DNA of 26,840 bases from JBEEOW01 sp041191405. Its GTDB lineage: Bacteria > Bacteroidota > Bacteroidia > Cytophagales > UBA9547. This document shows positions 7,246-14,953 of this stretch, piece after piece. Position 1 is the first letter of the stretch, and each line of letters opens with the position of its first letter. A model generated the notes under the pieces. The model was not told where the DNA came from. It did no database searches and worked only from the letters and a program-made list of their open reading frames with translations. Where the stretch lies: positions 1 through 26,840 of the forward strand of contig JBEEOW010000041.1 of the NCBI GenBank assembly GCA_041191405.1, in the 5' to 3' direction. Both the position numbers and the translations under genes were made by a program.

Positions 7246-9213
7246 CTATCCATTCATTGAAAGCAAGAATTCTTCGTTGCTGCGTGTGTTTCGCATGCGA
7301 TCTTGAAGGAATTCCATTGCTTCTATTGGGGTCATATCTGACATATATTTACGTAATATCCAAACACGAGCTAGCTCATCTTTATCCATCAGTAAATCTT
7401 CACGACGAGTACCTGAAGCCGGTACATCAATAGCTGGATATATACGTTTGTTAGCGATTTTTCTATCCAATTGAAGTTCCATGTTACCAGTTCCTTTAAA
7501 TTCTTCAAAGATAACCTCGTCCATTTTAGAACCTGTTTCAATTAATGCTGTTGCAATAATGGTAAGCGAACCTCCATTTTCAACATTTCGTGCTGCACCA
7601 AAGAAACGTTTTGGTTTGTGCAATGCATTTGCATCAACACCACCTGAAAGTATTTTTCCAGATGAAGGAATAACAGTATTGTAAGCACGGGCTAAACGTG
7701 TAATTGAATCGAGAAGGATTACTACGTCATGTCCACATTCTACCATACGTTTTGCTTTTTCAAGCACCATTGTTGCCACTTTTACATGGCGGTCAGCGGT
7801 TTCGTCAAATGTACTTGATACTACTTCGCCTTTTACACTACGTTGCATGTCGGTAACCTCCTCAGGGCGTTCATCTATAAGTAATACTAATAAATAAACT
7901 TCTGGGTGATTATGCGCAATAGCGTTAGCGATATCTTTTAATAATACAGTTTTACCTGTTTTTGGTTGTGCTACTATCATACCACGTTGTCCTTTTCCTA
8001 TTGGGGCAAATAGGTCTAAAATACGTGTTGATAAGTTGCTTGGAGAAGTTGTTAAGTTTAGTTTTTCTTGAGGAAAAAGTGGTGTTAAATGCTCAAAAGC
8101 AACTCTATCTCTTATAGCTTCGGTAGTTTTACCGTTAACTGATTCTATTTTTAATAAGGCGAAATATTTTTCTCCTTCTTTTGGTGGACGTACCGAGCCT
8201 CTAATTGTATCACCTACTTTTAATCCAAATAATTTGATTTGAGATGGTGAAACGTAGATATCATCTGGTGAAGCTAAGTAGTTGTAATCCAATGAACGTA
8301 AAAATCCATATCCTTCTTGCATTACTTCCAATACACCTTCATTTTCAATGATACCATCAAAATCTTTTAAGTTAATTGATGGAGTTTGGCGTGCAGGACG
8401 ACGGTTTAATTGTCCAGCCATTGGGTCTTCAGGTAGTACAAATCCGTCTGGTGCTTTTCTACGGAAAATCCCTGTTGTTTCTTCTGTACCTGAATTTGAT
8501 TCAGTAGTTGTGTTTTCTGAAACTGGGTTTGATTCTGCAATAGTATTATTTTCAGCAACTATTACTTGTTCTGATTCAATTTCATTATTGCTATACTCTT
8601 CCTTAAATTCAACTTGCTCTTGAGGAATTTCTACGGCTCTCTGACGAGGAGCTGGTGAAACTCTTGATGGGCGTGATGGAATTGTAGGAATTTCTTGAGG
8701 AGCATTATTGTTTATTGCCTGACGTGGTGCAGGAGCTTGACGAACAGGTGCTTGTAATGGTTCATTGTTTTCAACAGCTCTTTCTCTTGGGCGAGGTGCA
8801 GGTGCTGAACTTGCTACTGGCTCTCCGAAAGAAATAGTTGGAATAGGTACATTTACTGCTTCACGTTTCACTCTTGAACGAGGTTGTTTTGAATCAGCAG
8901 CACTTTCCTCATTACTTGGAGCTTGTGCAACTTTTTCTCTAACAAACGATTTTCTAGGAGTTTCAATGGTAGGAATTTCAACTATTGGAGCTGCTTGATT
9001 TTCTTCAACAACAGGAGCTGAGTTATTTACAGGTAAAATATCTGATTTCTTAATTTTATCAATTTCAGCTTGTGGTAAAACGGCTTGCTGATCCAAAATT
9101 TTGTAAATAAGATCTTCTTTTGATAGGCTTTTATATTTTTTAAGCCCAATTGTTTCTGCTAATTCTCTTAGCTCCGACAATAGTTTGTCGTTCAATTCGT
9201 CAATGTTATACAT
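7246..9213 (-). CDS. rho: Transcription termination factor Rho with long N-terminal insertion
   Basis: A 655-residue protein, against 419 in E. coli. The Rho N-terminal helix bundle is at about 3-44 (SELRELAETIGLKKYKSL). A polar, proline-, glutamate- and asparagine-rich segment of about 230 residues follows (50-285) with no predicted fold. The RNA-binding cold-shock-like domain is at about 290-355 (GYGFLRSLDYNY), and the RecA-type motor follows with Walker A QPKTGKT (416-422), DERPEEVTDM (447-456) and Walker B VVILLDS (497-503). It loads on nascent RNA and terminates transcription by ATP hydrolysis. Long disordered insertions at this place are known in Rho of Bacteroidota and Actinobacteria. 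The leader (9214-9505) shows no recognisable promoter, though rho is often autoregulated. Confidence 0.96.
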   Translation of the reverse strand: MYNIDELNDKLLSELRELAETIGLKKYKSLSKEDLIYKILDQQAVLPQAEIDKIKKSDILPVNNSAPVVEENQAAPIVEIPTIETPRKSFVREKVAQAPSNEESAADSKQPRSRVKREAVNVPIPTISFGEPVASSAPAPRPRERAVENNEPLQAPVRQAPAPRQAINNNAPQEIPTIPSRPSRVSPAPRQRAVEIPQEQVEFKEEYSNNEIESEQVIVAENNTIAESNPVSENTTTESNSGTEETTGIFRRKAPDGFVLPEDPMAGQLNRRPARQTPSINLKDFDGIIENEGVLEVMQEGYGFLRSLDYNYLASPDDIYVSPSQIKLFGLKVGDTIRGSVRPPKEGEKYFALLKIESVNGKTTEAIRDRVAFEHLTPLFPQEKLNLTTSPSNLSTRILDLFAPIGKGQRGMIVAQPKTGKTVLLKDIANAIAHNHPEVYLLVLLIDERPEEVTDMQRSVKGEVVSSTFDETADRHVKVATMVLEKAKRMVECGHDVVILLDSITRLARAYNTVIPSSGKILSGGVDANALHKPKRFFGAARNVENGGSLTIIATALIETGSKMDEVIFEEFKGTGNMELQLDRKIANKRIYPAIDVPASGTRREDLLMDKDELARVWILRKYMSDMTPIEAMEFLQDRMRNTRSNEEFLLSMNG

Positions 9214-9505
9214 AAATAGTATTAAAATCTTCTGCAGCTAGTGTAGATTAACACTTGGCAATGACAGTAAATGATGGAAGATGATTTTTTAGATATTCGT
9301 TAAAAATAAAGCAATTACAAAATCGAAGCGAGGCAATTTTTCTGCTTTAACAGTGCGAATATATAAATTATTTTTGATACAATATACTTTTGATAAAATA
9401 AATGAATTAAAACACTTTCAATATGTATTTATTAATGTTTTAAATGAAATAATAGGTTTAGTAAATTTAAAATTTAATTAGTGTTTTGTTTAATATAATT
9501 GATTT

Positions 9506-9760
9506 TTATCCTTCCTTCGCTTGTTCCTCAGCTTTTAATCTATTAATTGTCTTTAGGTTAAAAGTGTACATTACTTCTACTTTTTGGCGAGCCCAAGGGG
9601 TTTTGCGTAAAAATGATAAACTTGATTTAATATTGGGTTCGTACATAAAACAGCGAATTTTTATTTTTTCTGCCATTTTTTCCCAACCAACATATTTAAC
9701 CAAATCAGTTAAAATAGTTTCTAAAGTGATGCCGTGTAATGGGTTGTTTGCTTGTTCCAT
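9506..9760 (-). CDS. VF530 / DUF2132 family small protein
   Basis: An 84-residue protein whose core, from NNPLHGITLETILTDLV to FLRKTPWAR, matches what I recall of the VF530 (DUF2132) family; the pieces VGWEKMA, IRCF and SSLSFLRKTPWAR are the hallmarks. The family has been described from a structure (Vibrio fischeri VF530) as a small helical domain with possible DNA binding; no cellular role is firmly established. The frame on the opposite strand (9486-9767) is a shadow. The start is preceded by a heptanucleotide array that ends 17 bases upstream. Confidence 0.85.
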   Translation of the reverse strand: MEQANNPLHGITLETILTDLVKYVGWEKMAEKIKIRCFMYEPNIKSSLSFLRKTPWARQKVEVMYTFNLKTINRLKAEEQAKEG

Positions 9761-9777
9761 TTTTTAGTTTATAGTGG

Positions 9778-9857
9778 TCAGTTTTCAGTAGTCAATTGTC
9801 AATAATCAGTTTTCAGTAGGTATAATCAAACTGAAAACTGATTACTGAAAACTGATA
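9778..9857. repeat. Paired inverted heptanucleotide arrays upstream of the VF530-like gene
   Basis: Six 7-base units run 9778-9819 (TCAGTTT TCAGTAG and variants), then a 10-base spacer, then four units of the inverted sense at 9830-9857 (ACTGAAA ACTGATT and variants). The 13-mer TCAGTTTTCAGTA occurs at 9778 and 9806; the inverted form occurs at 9843-9855 and, one base shorter, at 9830-9841. The arrays can fold into one or two hairpins. They fill the gap from just before the VF530-like start to the DUF1573 stop (9859-9861). Confidence 0.75.
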
Positions 9858-9858
9858 A

Positions 9859-10230
9859 CTACTTAATTACTCCTCTAATTGTTAAAATTGTTTGTGCCGG
9901 TATGGTATTAGCCGAAATCGTTAGTGTTTTGTTAAACATTCCTGATTTTCCTTTCAGCTTGTAACCTGCTTTAATTACAGCTGTTCTACCAGGAAGTACT
10001 GGTGCTTTGGTCCAATCAGCAAGTGTACAGTCGCAAGCAGTTTGAATATTTGATATTACCAATGGCTCTTGGCTTGTATTTTTAAACTTAAAACTATACC
10101 AAATAGTATCGCTACTTGCTTTTACAATGCCAAAATCGTGTTCGGTTTTTTCGAAACTAAAATCTGCCTGAGCTTGTGTTAAATAACTGAATCCTAATAG
10201 GATAATTAATAATGCGAATAGCTTTTTCAT
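9859..10230 (-). CDS. DUF1573 domain protein, exported
   Basis: A 123-residue protein with a signal peptide (MKKLFALLIILLGFSYLTQAQA) and one DUF1573 domain. The domain shows the usual opening EKTEHDFGIVKASS, the strand WYSFKFKNTSQEPLVISNIQ, the Cys pair in ACDCT, and the closing LTISANT. This is an immunoglobulin-like beta sandwich related to ASH/MSP-type domains and very common in Bacteroidota; it probably acts in the periplasm or at the outer membrane, role unknown. The gene lies 18 bases below the TPR/CxxC gene on the same strand, so the two are likely co-transcribed. Confidence 0.87.
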   Translation of the reverse strand: MKKLFALLIILLGFSYLTQAQADFSFEKTEHDFGIVKASSDTIWYSFKFKNTSQEPLVISNIQTACDCTLADWTKAPVLPGRTAVIKAGYKLKGKSGMFNKTLTISANTIPAQTILTIRGVIK

Positions 10231-10248
10231 ATTGAATGAGGTTATTAA

Positions 10249-10932
10249 TTAATGTTTAGTTGATACGTGCTTGAGTTTGCAAGTAACTCTGGTTGTAGTT
10301 ACTTTTTTGCCTTTGCATACTGTACAATGTTCTTTTTGTTTTAGTGTGCCTTGGCATCGTTTACAAGTTTCAAAACCTGAACCGTTGCACACACTACAAT
10401 CTTTGTACCAAATTGTAAGTCCGTTTGATTGTTTTATTACTCCTTGCCCAAAACAATGACTACAAGAAACTTTACCTGTGCTTTTACACACTGTGCAAGA
10501 TGTAGTTGTTTCTCCAACACCTTTACATACTTTGCATGTATCACTATGTAAATATGTGCCTTTGCCTTTACATTGAGTACAAATTTGAATGCCTATTTCT
10601 GCAATAGCTTTTTCATTTTGTGTGTGTAAACTACCTGTTCCTTTTGATAGAGATTCATATTTCTCGAAAAACTGTAACGCTTTTTCTAATTTGCCATTTT
10701 TGGCTAATGCTATTCCATAATAATAGCAAAGTTCATCAGGAAGAACCTCCTTACTTGAAAATGCTTTACGTAAAGTATCTTCAGCAGCTTTGGTTTTACC
10801 TTCAATTAATAGTTTTTTACCTTTCTCTAATAGTGTATGACTTTGGTGTTGAGCCATTCCACAGATAGATACTAGCAAAAATGATATTATGAAAACAATA
10901 TTTTTTAGTGAATATTTCAGAATAATAAGCAA
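10249..10932 (-). CDS. Exported TPR protein with seven DnaJ-type CxxC zinc knuckles
   Basis: A 227-residue protein. An N-terminal hydrophobic segment (residues 7-26, NIVFIISFLLVSICGMA) reads as a signal peptide. One or two TPR-like helix pairs follow (about 30-100, ELCYYYGIALAKNGKLEKALQFF). The C-terminal half is a string of CxxC motifs starting at Cys118, 133, 146, 157, 179, 190 and 203; four or five of them match the CxxCxGxG pattern of the DnaJ zinc-binding domain. DnaJ has four such motifs, and there is no J domain here. If exported, the knuckles would sit in the periplasm, where paired Cys may bind metal or form disulfides. It shares an operon with the DUF1573 protein. Function unknown. 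Confidence 0.8.
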   Translation of the reverse strand: MLIILKYSLKNIVFIISFLLVSICGMAQHQSHTLLEKGKKLLIEGKTKAAEDTLRKAFSSKEVLPDELCYYYGIALAKNGKLEKALQFFEKYESLSKGTGSLHTQNEKAIAEIGIQICTQCKGKGTYLHSDTCKVCKGVGETTTSCTVCKSTGKVSCSHCFGQGVIKQSNGLTIWYKDCSVCNGSGFETCKRCQGTLKQKEHCTVCKGKKVTTTRVTCKLKHVSTKH

Positions 10933-10950
10933 TTATAATTTATAGCTGAT

Positions 10951-10958
10951 TAAATTTG
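10951..10958 (+). promoter_or_regulatory. Possible -7 element for purU
   Basis: TAAATTTG matches the Bacteroidota -7 consensus TAnnTTTG and would give a leader of about 16 bases before ATG 10981. No TTTG or TTG lies about 19 bases upstream, so the case is weak. The whole divergent gap is only 48 bases, which forces any purU promoter either here or into the start of the neighbouring gene. Confidence 0.35.
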
Positions 10959-10980
10959 TTGCTAAATTAACGAAAATACG

Positions 10981-11829
10981 ATGCAAAATAATATACTTAC
11001 TCATATAATACATATTACTTGTGAAGATGCCAAAGGTTTAGTTGCTGCAATTACTACTACTTTGTTTAACTATGGCGTAAACATTGAAGAAATGCGTGAG
11101 TATGTTGACAAAGAAAATGCTCGATTTTTTATGCGTATGGAATTAAGTGGAGCACTTGATATTGATATAGTTAAACAAGAATTAGCTTCAAAATTACCAA
11201 CTGATGCACAAATTGATATTAACCCTAAAGAGAAAAAAGATATTGTTGTATTAGCAACAAAAGAATACCATTGTTTGAGTGATTTATTATTAAAACATCA
11301 TTTTGGAGAATTAAATGCTCGCATTAAATGTGTAATTGCTAATCATGAAGTGTTGGGCGATTTAACAGCTCGCTTTGCGATTCCATTTTATCATGTAAGT
11401 ACAGAGGGTAAATCAAAAGCCGAATTTGAAGCTGAAGTTATTTCTATAAGTGATAGATACACTCCTGATTATTTAGTACTTGCTAAGTTTATGCGCATTC
11501 TTTCTCCTGAGTTTGTATCACATTATCCAGAAAAAATTATCAATATACATCATTCATTTTTACCTGCATTTATTGGTGCAAATCCTTACCGACAAGCACA
11601 TGAACGTGGTGTAAAAATGATTGGAGCTACGGCACATTTTGTAAATAATGATTTAGATGAAGGTCCAATTGTAACTCAAAGAACAGTTTCTGTTGACCAT
11701 ACAGATACTTTAACAGATATGATTGAGGCAGGTAGAGAAGTGGAACGTGTTACGCTTGCTGATGCTTTGAAATTGGTGTTAGATGATAGAGTTTTTGTAA
11801 GTGGTAATAAAACGGTGGTTTTTAGATAA
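10981..11829 (+). CDS. purU: Formyltetrahydrofolate deformylase
   Basis: A 282-residue protein with an N-terminal ACT domain (about 8-80, HITCEDAKGLVAAITTTLFNYG) and a formyltransferase-fold catalytic domain. The catalytic triad of this fold is visible: Asn188 and His190 in INIHHSFLPAF and Asp226 in NNDLDEGPIV. PurU hydrolyses 10-formyltetrahydrofolate to tetrahydrofolate and formate, balancing the one-carbon pool and supplying formate for purine synthesis in organisms with PurT. The ACT domain and the HHSFLPAF motif separate it from PurN. Full length, cytoplasmic, apparently monocistronic. Confidence 0.94.
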   Translation: MQNNILTHIIHITCEDAKGLVAAITTTLFNYGVNIEEMREYVDKENARFFMRMELSGALDIDIVKQELASKLPTDAQIDINPKEKKDIVVLATKEYHCLSDLLLKHHFGELNARIKCVIANHEVLGDLTARFAIPFYHVSTEGKSKAEFEAEVISISDRYTPDYLVLAKFMRILSPEFVSHYPEKIINIHHSFLPAFIGANPYRQAHERGVKMIGATAHFVNNDLDEGPIVTQRTVSVDHTDTLTDMIEAGREVERVTLADALKLVLDDRVFVSGNKTVVFR

Positions 11830-11848
11830 AATATTGTTTTTTTTTGAG

Positions 11849-11874
11849 CTAGACAGATTTAATTATCTGTCTGG
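11849..11874 (+). terminator. Hairpin after purU, probable terminator
   Basis: A 7-bp perfect stem AGACAGA/TCTGTCT (11851-11857 with 11866-11872) extends to 9 bp with one G-U pair and has an 8-base loop. A short T-run (ACTTTT) follows. A run of nine T lies before the stem, so it could also act on the other strand. Moderate strength. Confidence 0.55.
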
Positions 11875-11969
11875 ACTTTTCCCACTTAGTAAACACACCT
11901 TTTGGCTTAGTTTATAATTTTTTACTACTGAATATCTTGGCTAAATTGCATTGCAATAAAATCATCAAA

Positions 11970-13880
11970 ATGAAAAAACTCATTTTATTTATATTTATTT
12001 CATTAGTAAGTATTCAGGTATTTGCCAAAACTCAATTTGGTGGTTTACCAATTGAATACAACAATGCAATTGATTCTGCTAAAATATTTATCAATAAAAA
12101 TCCTTCAAAATCAATTGTTTTACTTGAAAAAGCATTGAATATAGCTATCAAATACAGAAGTTCAATTGATGAAAAAGATTGTTATAAACTTTTAGCCAAA
12201 GCCAATTTAAACTTAAAATATTTTGACCAAGCTATACTTTTTTATGATAAAGCTATTTCAACTTCATCATTTAAATTGAAATCAAAAACAAATTCAAAAA
12301 CGAACGATATTGAAATTTTACAAGGGTTGGCACTAGCTTACGAAGGTAAAAAAGATTACTCAAAAGCTTTGACTTATATTGCTCAAATTGAAAACGACAT
12401 GGCATATATTGCCAATGCTAATAACTTGGCTTGGATTCAAAATGCAAAAGGTAGAATAGCTTATTTTCAAGGAGATAACGCAAAAGCAATTAAATATTTT
12501 AAATATGTTTCGGATGCTGGAAAGGCAATTACTAAACACGAATTAGTTGTTGAAGCCAATGATTATTTGAGTAAAATATATGCACAAAACGACAGAAAAG
12601 CTGAATCGAAGGTGTATTTAAAAAACTCAGTAAAAGCTGCCGAAAAATTGGATGACAAAAAACTGGTGCTTGAACAAAGTAAAAAGCTTAAAAAAGCATA
12701 CAACGCTGATAAAGAGTTTGATAAATCAATTCAATTAAGTGAGGAAGTTGCAGTTGAGGAGGAAAAGTCAGAGGTAAATAATTCGCTTATCATTGATGAT
12801 GCTAAAACTTATATTGAACAAAATAAACCCGACAAAGCGATCCCTATCTTGGAACGTTCTATTAAACAATCCGAAAAATTCGGACAGTTTGAGGAGAAAA
12901 AAGAAGCCTACAAAGCCCTCTCAAAAGCCTATGAGCAAAAAGGAAATGCCGAAAAAGCATTAGAGAATTATAGAAAATATGTTCGCCTAAATGATTCATT
13001 AGAACGTCAAGATGAAGCTTCGTTGAATGACATGCTAGAAACCCAAAAAAGCATTTCGGAGGTAAACCAAAGAATAAATTTTTTATTGAAAGACAAAGAA
13101 CTTAATCAACAAAAAATCAACACATTAGAAAATGAAAAGGCTTTCAAAAACACTTTGATTTATGGCTTAATTTTAATCATGTGTATTATCATTGTTTCAG
13201 CTTATTTGTTGTATAAAAATATTCGTCAGAAAAAAATAGCGAATCAATTATTGGCATTAAAATCATTGCGAAGCCAAATGAATCCGCATTTTATTTTTAA
13301 TGCATTAAACTCTGTAAATAGTTTTATTTCGGCTAATGACCAACGTACTGCAAACAAATATTTGGCTGATTTTTCAAAGTTAATGCGTTCAGTATTAGAA
13401 AATTCACAACAAGATTTTGTTGCACTTTCGGATGAAATTGAGGTTTTGGAATTGTATCTAAAACTAGAGCATTTCAGGTTTAGCAATAAGTTTGAATATA
13501 CATTTGAAGTATCGCAAGAAACATTTGTTGAGCAATATAAAGTGCCACCCATGTTGATTCAACCTTATATTGAAAATGCCGTTTGGCATGGCTTAAGATA
13601 TATCGAAACCAAAGGATTACTAACTGTAAATATTTGGGCAACAGATAAATGCATTGAAGTTCAAATTACAGATAATGGCATTGGTAGAAAAAAATCACAA
13701 GAATTAAAAACCCATAATCAAAAGAAAAATGAATCAATGGGTTTGAAAAATATTGAAACCCGTTTGGCAATAATCAATGATATTTATAAAACTGATTTGA
13801 AGGTTGTAATCACTGATTTAAACCCAAGTACTGGTGCTGGTACAAAAGTAAATATATCTATTCCGTTTATAAGAGTTTAG
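11970..13880 (+). CDS. LytS-type sensor histidine kinase with extracytoplasmic TPR domain
   Basis: Start at 11970 (MKKLILFIFISLVSIQVFA), because a signal peptide begins there; the ATG at 11937 adds 11 residues of no family likeness. The 636-residue product has a periplasmic region of TPR-like helices (about 25-370), a short coiled coil, one membrane segment (about 394-416), and a cytoplasmic His_kinase domain with SLRSQMNPHFIFNALNSV, phospho-acceptor His440. ATP-site motifs follow: PPMLIQPYIENAVWHG (N box) and DNGIGR (G box), then GAGTKV. Kinases of this type work with LytTR regulators, and one follows 54 bases downstream. The stimulus is unknown; the TPR part suggests a protein or peptide partner. 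Confidence 0.92.
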   Translation: MKKLILFIFISLVSIQVFAKTQFGGLPIEYNNAIDSAKIFINKNPSKSIVLLEKALNIAIKYRSSIDEKDCYKLLAKANLNLKYFDQAILFYDKAISTSSFKLKSKTNSKTNDIEILQGLALAYEGKKDYSKALTYIAQIENDMAYIANANNLAWIQNAKGRIAYFQGDNAKAIKYFKYVSDAGKAITKHELVVEANDYLSKIYAQNDRKAESKVYLKNSVKAAEKLDDKKLVLEQSKKLKKAYNADKEFDKSIQLSEEVAVEEEKSEVNNSLIIDDAKTYIEQNKPDKAIPILERSIKQSEKFGQFEEKKEAYKALSKAYEQKGNAEKALENYRKYVRLNDSLERQDEASLNDMLETQKSISEVNQRINFLLKDKELNQQKINTLENEKAFKNTLIYGLILIMCIIIVSAYLLYKNIRQKKIANQLLALKSLRSQMNPHFIFNALNSVNSFISANDQRTANKYLADFSKLMRSVLENSQQDFVALSDEIEVLELYLKLEHFRFSNKFEYTFEVSQETFVEQYKVPPMLIQPYIENAVWHGLRYIETKGLLTVNIWATDKCIEVQITDNGIGRKKSQELKTHNQKKNESMGLKNIETRLAIINDIYKTDLKVVITDLNPSTGAGTKVNISIPFIRV

Positions 13881-13902
13881 GGTTCAGAGTTCTAAAACTG
13901 TA

Positions 13903-13930
13903 CACTATCAACTATCCACTATCAACTACT
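13903..13930 (+). repeat. Heptanucleotide array before the response regulator
   Basis: Four 7-base units fill 13903-13930: CACTATC AACTATC, then a second near-identical 14-base pair. The array ends four bases before ATG 13935 and occupies half of the 54-bp gap between kinase and regulator, where a ribosome would load. No inverted partner is evident here. Confidence 0.7.
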
Positions 13931-13934
13931 ACAA

Positions 13935-14675
13935 ATGACTGCAATAATTGTTGAAGACGAAGAATCAGGAAGGGAAACCTTGAAAAACTACTTGGCAAGT
14001 TATTGTCCGGAGGTAACGCTATTGGGTATGGCTGATTCGGTAAAGACTGGTGTAGAATTGGTTCATAAAACCAAGCCCGACATAGTATTTTTAGATGTTG
14101 AAATGCCTTTTGGCAACGGATTCGATTTGTTGGAGCAAGTTGGTGAGTGTAATTTTGAAGTTGTTTTTGTAACTGCATTTAGCAATTATGCTATTAAAGC
14201 ATTGAATTTGAGTGCATCGTATTATATTTTAAAGCCAGTTGATATTGATGAATTAATTGAAGCTGTTCAAAAAATAAAACAAAATAAAGTTAAATCAAAC
14301 CAACCTGATCACACCAAAATACTGATTGAAAACCTCAAAAATGTAAATAAACTTTCGAAAAAAATTACCTTGCCTATTTTAGATGGTTTTGAGGTAATTA
14401 GCTTAAGTGATATTATCCGTTGCGAAGCTCAAGATAATTTTACAGAGTTTCATTTAGTAAACGGCAAAAAACTGCTTATATGTCGCACACTTAAGTTTTA
14501 CGAAGAATGTTTAACCGAATTTGATTTTGTAAGAGTACACAAATCACATTTGATTAATATCAACTTTGTTACCAAATACACCAAAGGCAAAGGTGGCTAC
14601 ATTACCATGAGCGACAACACGCATGTGGAAGTTTCGCCTACAAAGAAGGATGAGTTTTTGGGTAAGTTTGTGTAG
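13935..14675 (+). CDS. LytTR-family response regulator
   Basis: A 246-residue protein. The receiver domain (about 1-118) has the acidic pocket EDE at 7-9, phospho-acceptor Asp54 in VFLDVEMP, Thr79-region VTAFSNYA and Lys in YILKPVD. The LytTR DNA-binding domain (about 140-242) contains EVISLSDIIRCEAQDNFTEF, the RTLKFYEE helix and the FVRVHKSHLININFV block. It is expected to be phosphorylated by the kinase encoded just upstream and to bind direct repeats in target promoters. The pair is separated only by a 54-bp gap with no terminator, so co-transcription is likely. Confidence 0.94.
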   Translation: MTAIIVEDEESGRETLKNYLASYCPEVTLLGMADSVKTGVELVHKTKPDIVFLDVEMPFGNGFDLLEQVGECNFEVVFVTAFSNYAIKALNLSASYYILKPVDIDELIEAVQKIKQNKVKSNQPDHTKILIENLKNVNKLSKKITLPILDGFEVISLSDIIRCEAQDNFTEFHLVNGKKLLICRTLKFYEECLTEFDFVRVHKSHLININFVTKYTKGKGGYITMSDNTHVEVSPTKKDEFLGKFV

Positions 14676-14700
14676 GTTATATTTTTCTTAATGGGGTTAG

Positions 14701-14734
14701 AAATGTAAAATAATTACAAATTAGATTTACATTT
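14701..14734. repeat. AT-rich hairpin after the response regulator
   Basis: A 9-bp perfect inverted repeat AAATGTAAA/TTTACATTT (14701-14709 with 14726-14734) has a 16-base loop. It lies 26 bases past the regulator stop. With no GC core or T-run it is a poor terminator; it may be part of the palindrome cluster that follows. Confidence 0.5.
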
Positions 14735-14738
14735 TACC

Positions 14739-14904
14739 GATGGGCTATACCCATCTCTAAGTTATATCGCCCTTTCAGGGCTTTGGAAACACTCAAGCCC
14801 TGAAAGGGCGACATAACACAGAGCATTCTGTTAGGGATTTTTGAAAATTTTTATAAAAGGTGTTAAAAACGCCACTCTCGCAACAACCTCGTTACAAACG
14901 AGGT
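14739..14904. repeat. Cluster of three GC-rich palindromes, REP-like
   Basis: Three hairpins occur in tandem. First, GATGGG/CCCATC (14739-14744 with 14750-14755). Second, a perfect 17-bp stem (14767-14783 with 14795-14811; core GCCCTTTCAGGGC) that extends past one mismatch by GTTAT/ATAAC (14761-14765 with 14813-14817). Third, ACCTCGT/ACGAGGT (14886-14892 with 14898-14904). They are much richer in GC than their surroundings. Similar GCCCTTTCAGGGC palindromes are dispersed in many Bacteroidota genomes and are often linked to REP-associated tyrosine transposases; that link is recalled, not shown here. No reading frame is present. Confidence 0.75.
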
Positions 14905-14915
14905 CGAGTAGGGTA

Positions 14916-14953
14916 AATATAAAATAATGAGTGATTTATCATTATTTTATATT
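14916..14953. terminator. AT-rich perfect inverted repeat at the end of the lipoprotein gene
   Basis: A perfect 15-bp inverted repeat (14916-14930 with 14939-14953) has an 8-base loop. It includes the last codons and the stop (14942-14944) of the minus-strand lipoprotein gene. There are few GC pairs, but the length makes a terminator or 3'-end-stabilising hairpin plausible in both directions. Confidence 0.6.

Noticed and set aside
9214..9505. Regulatory leader or small RNA upstream of rho
   Set aside because: I could find no TAnnTTTG element, hairpin or reading frame there that stood out from AT-rich background.
9486..9767. Plus-strand frame opposite the VF530-like gene
   Set aside because: The minus strand matches a known family over its whole length, so this is a shadow.
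7061..9857. CRISPR array
   Set aside because: Repeat units are 7 bases with no unique spacers of regular length and no cas genes nearby.
11937..11969. Upstream start for the sensor kinase
   Set aside because: The signal peptide begins at 11970; the 11 extra residues add charge and Cys before it and have no support.
13912..14178. Minus-strand frame opposite the response regulator
   Set aside because: It runs through the repeat array and the conserved receiver domain; the product is low-complexity and antisense.
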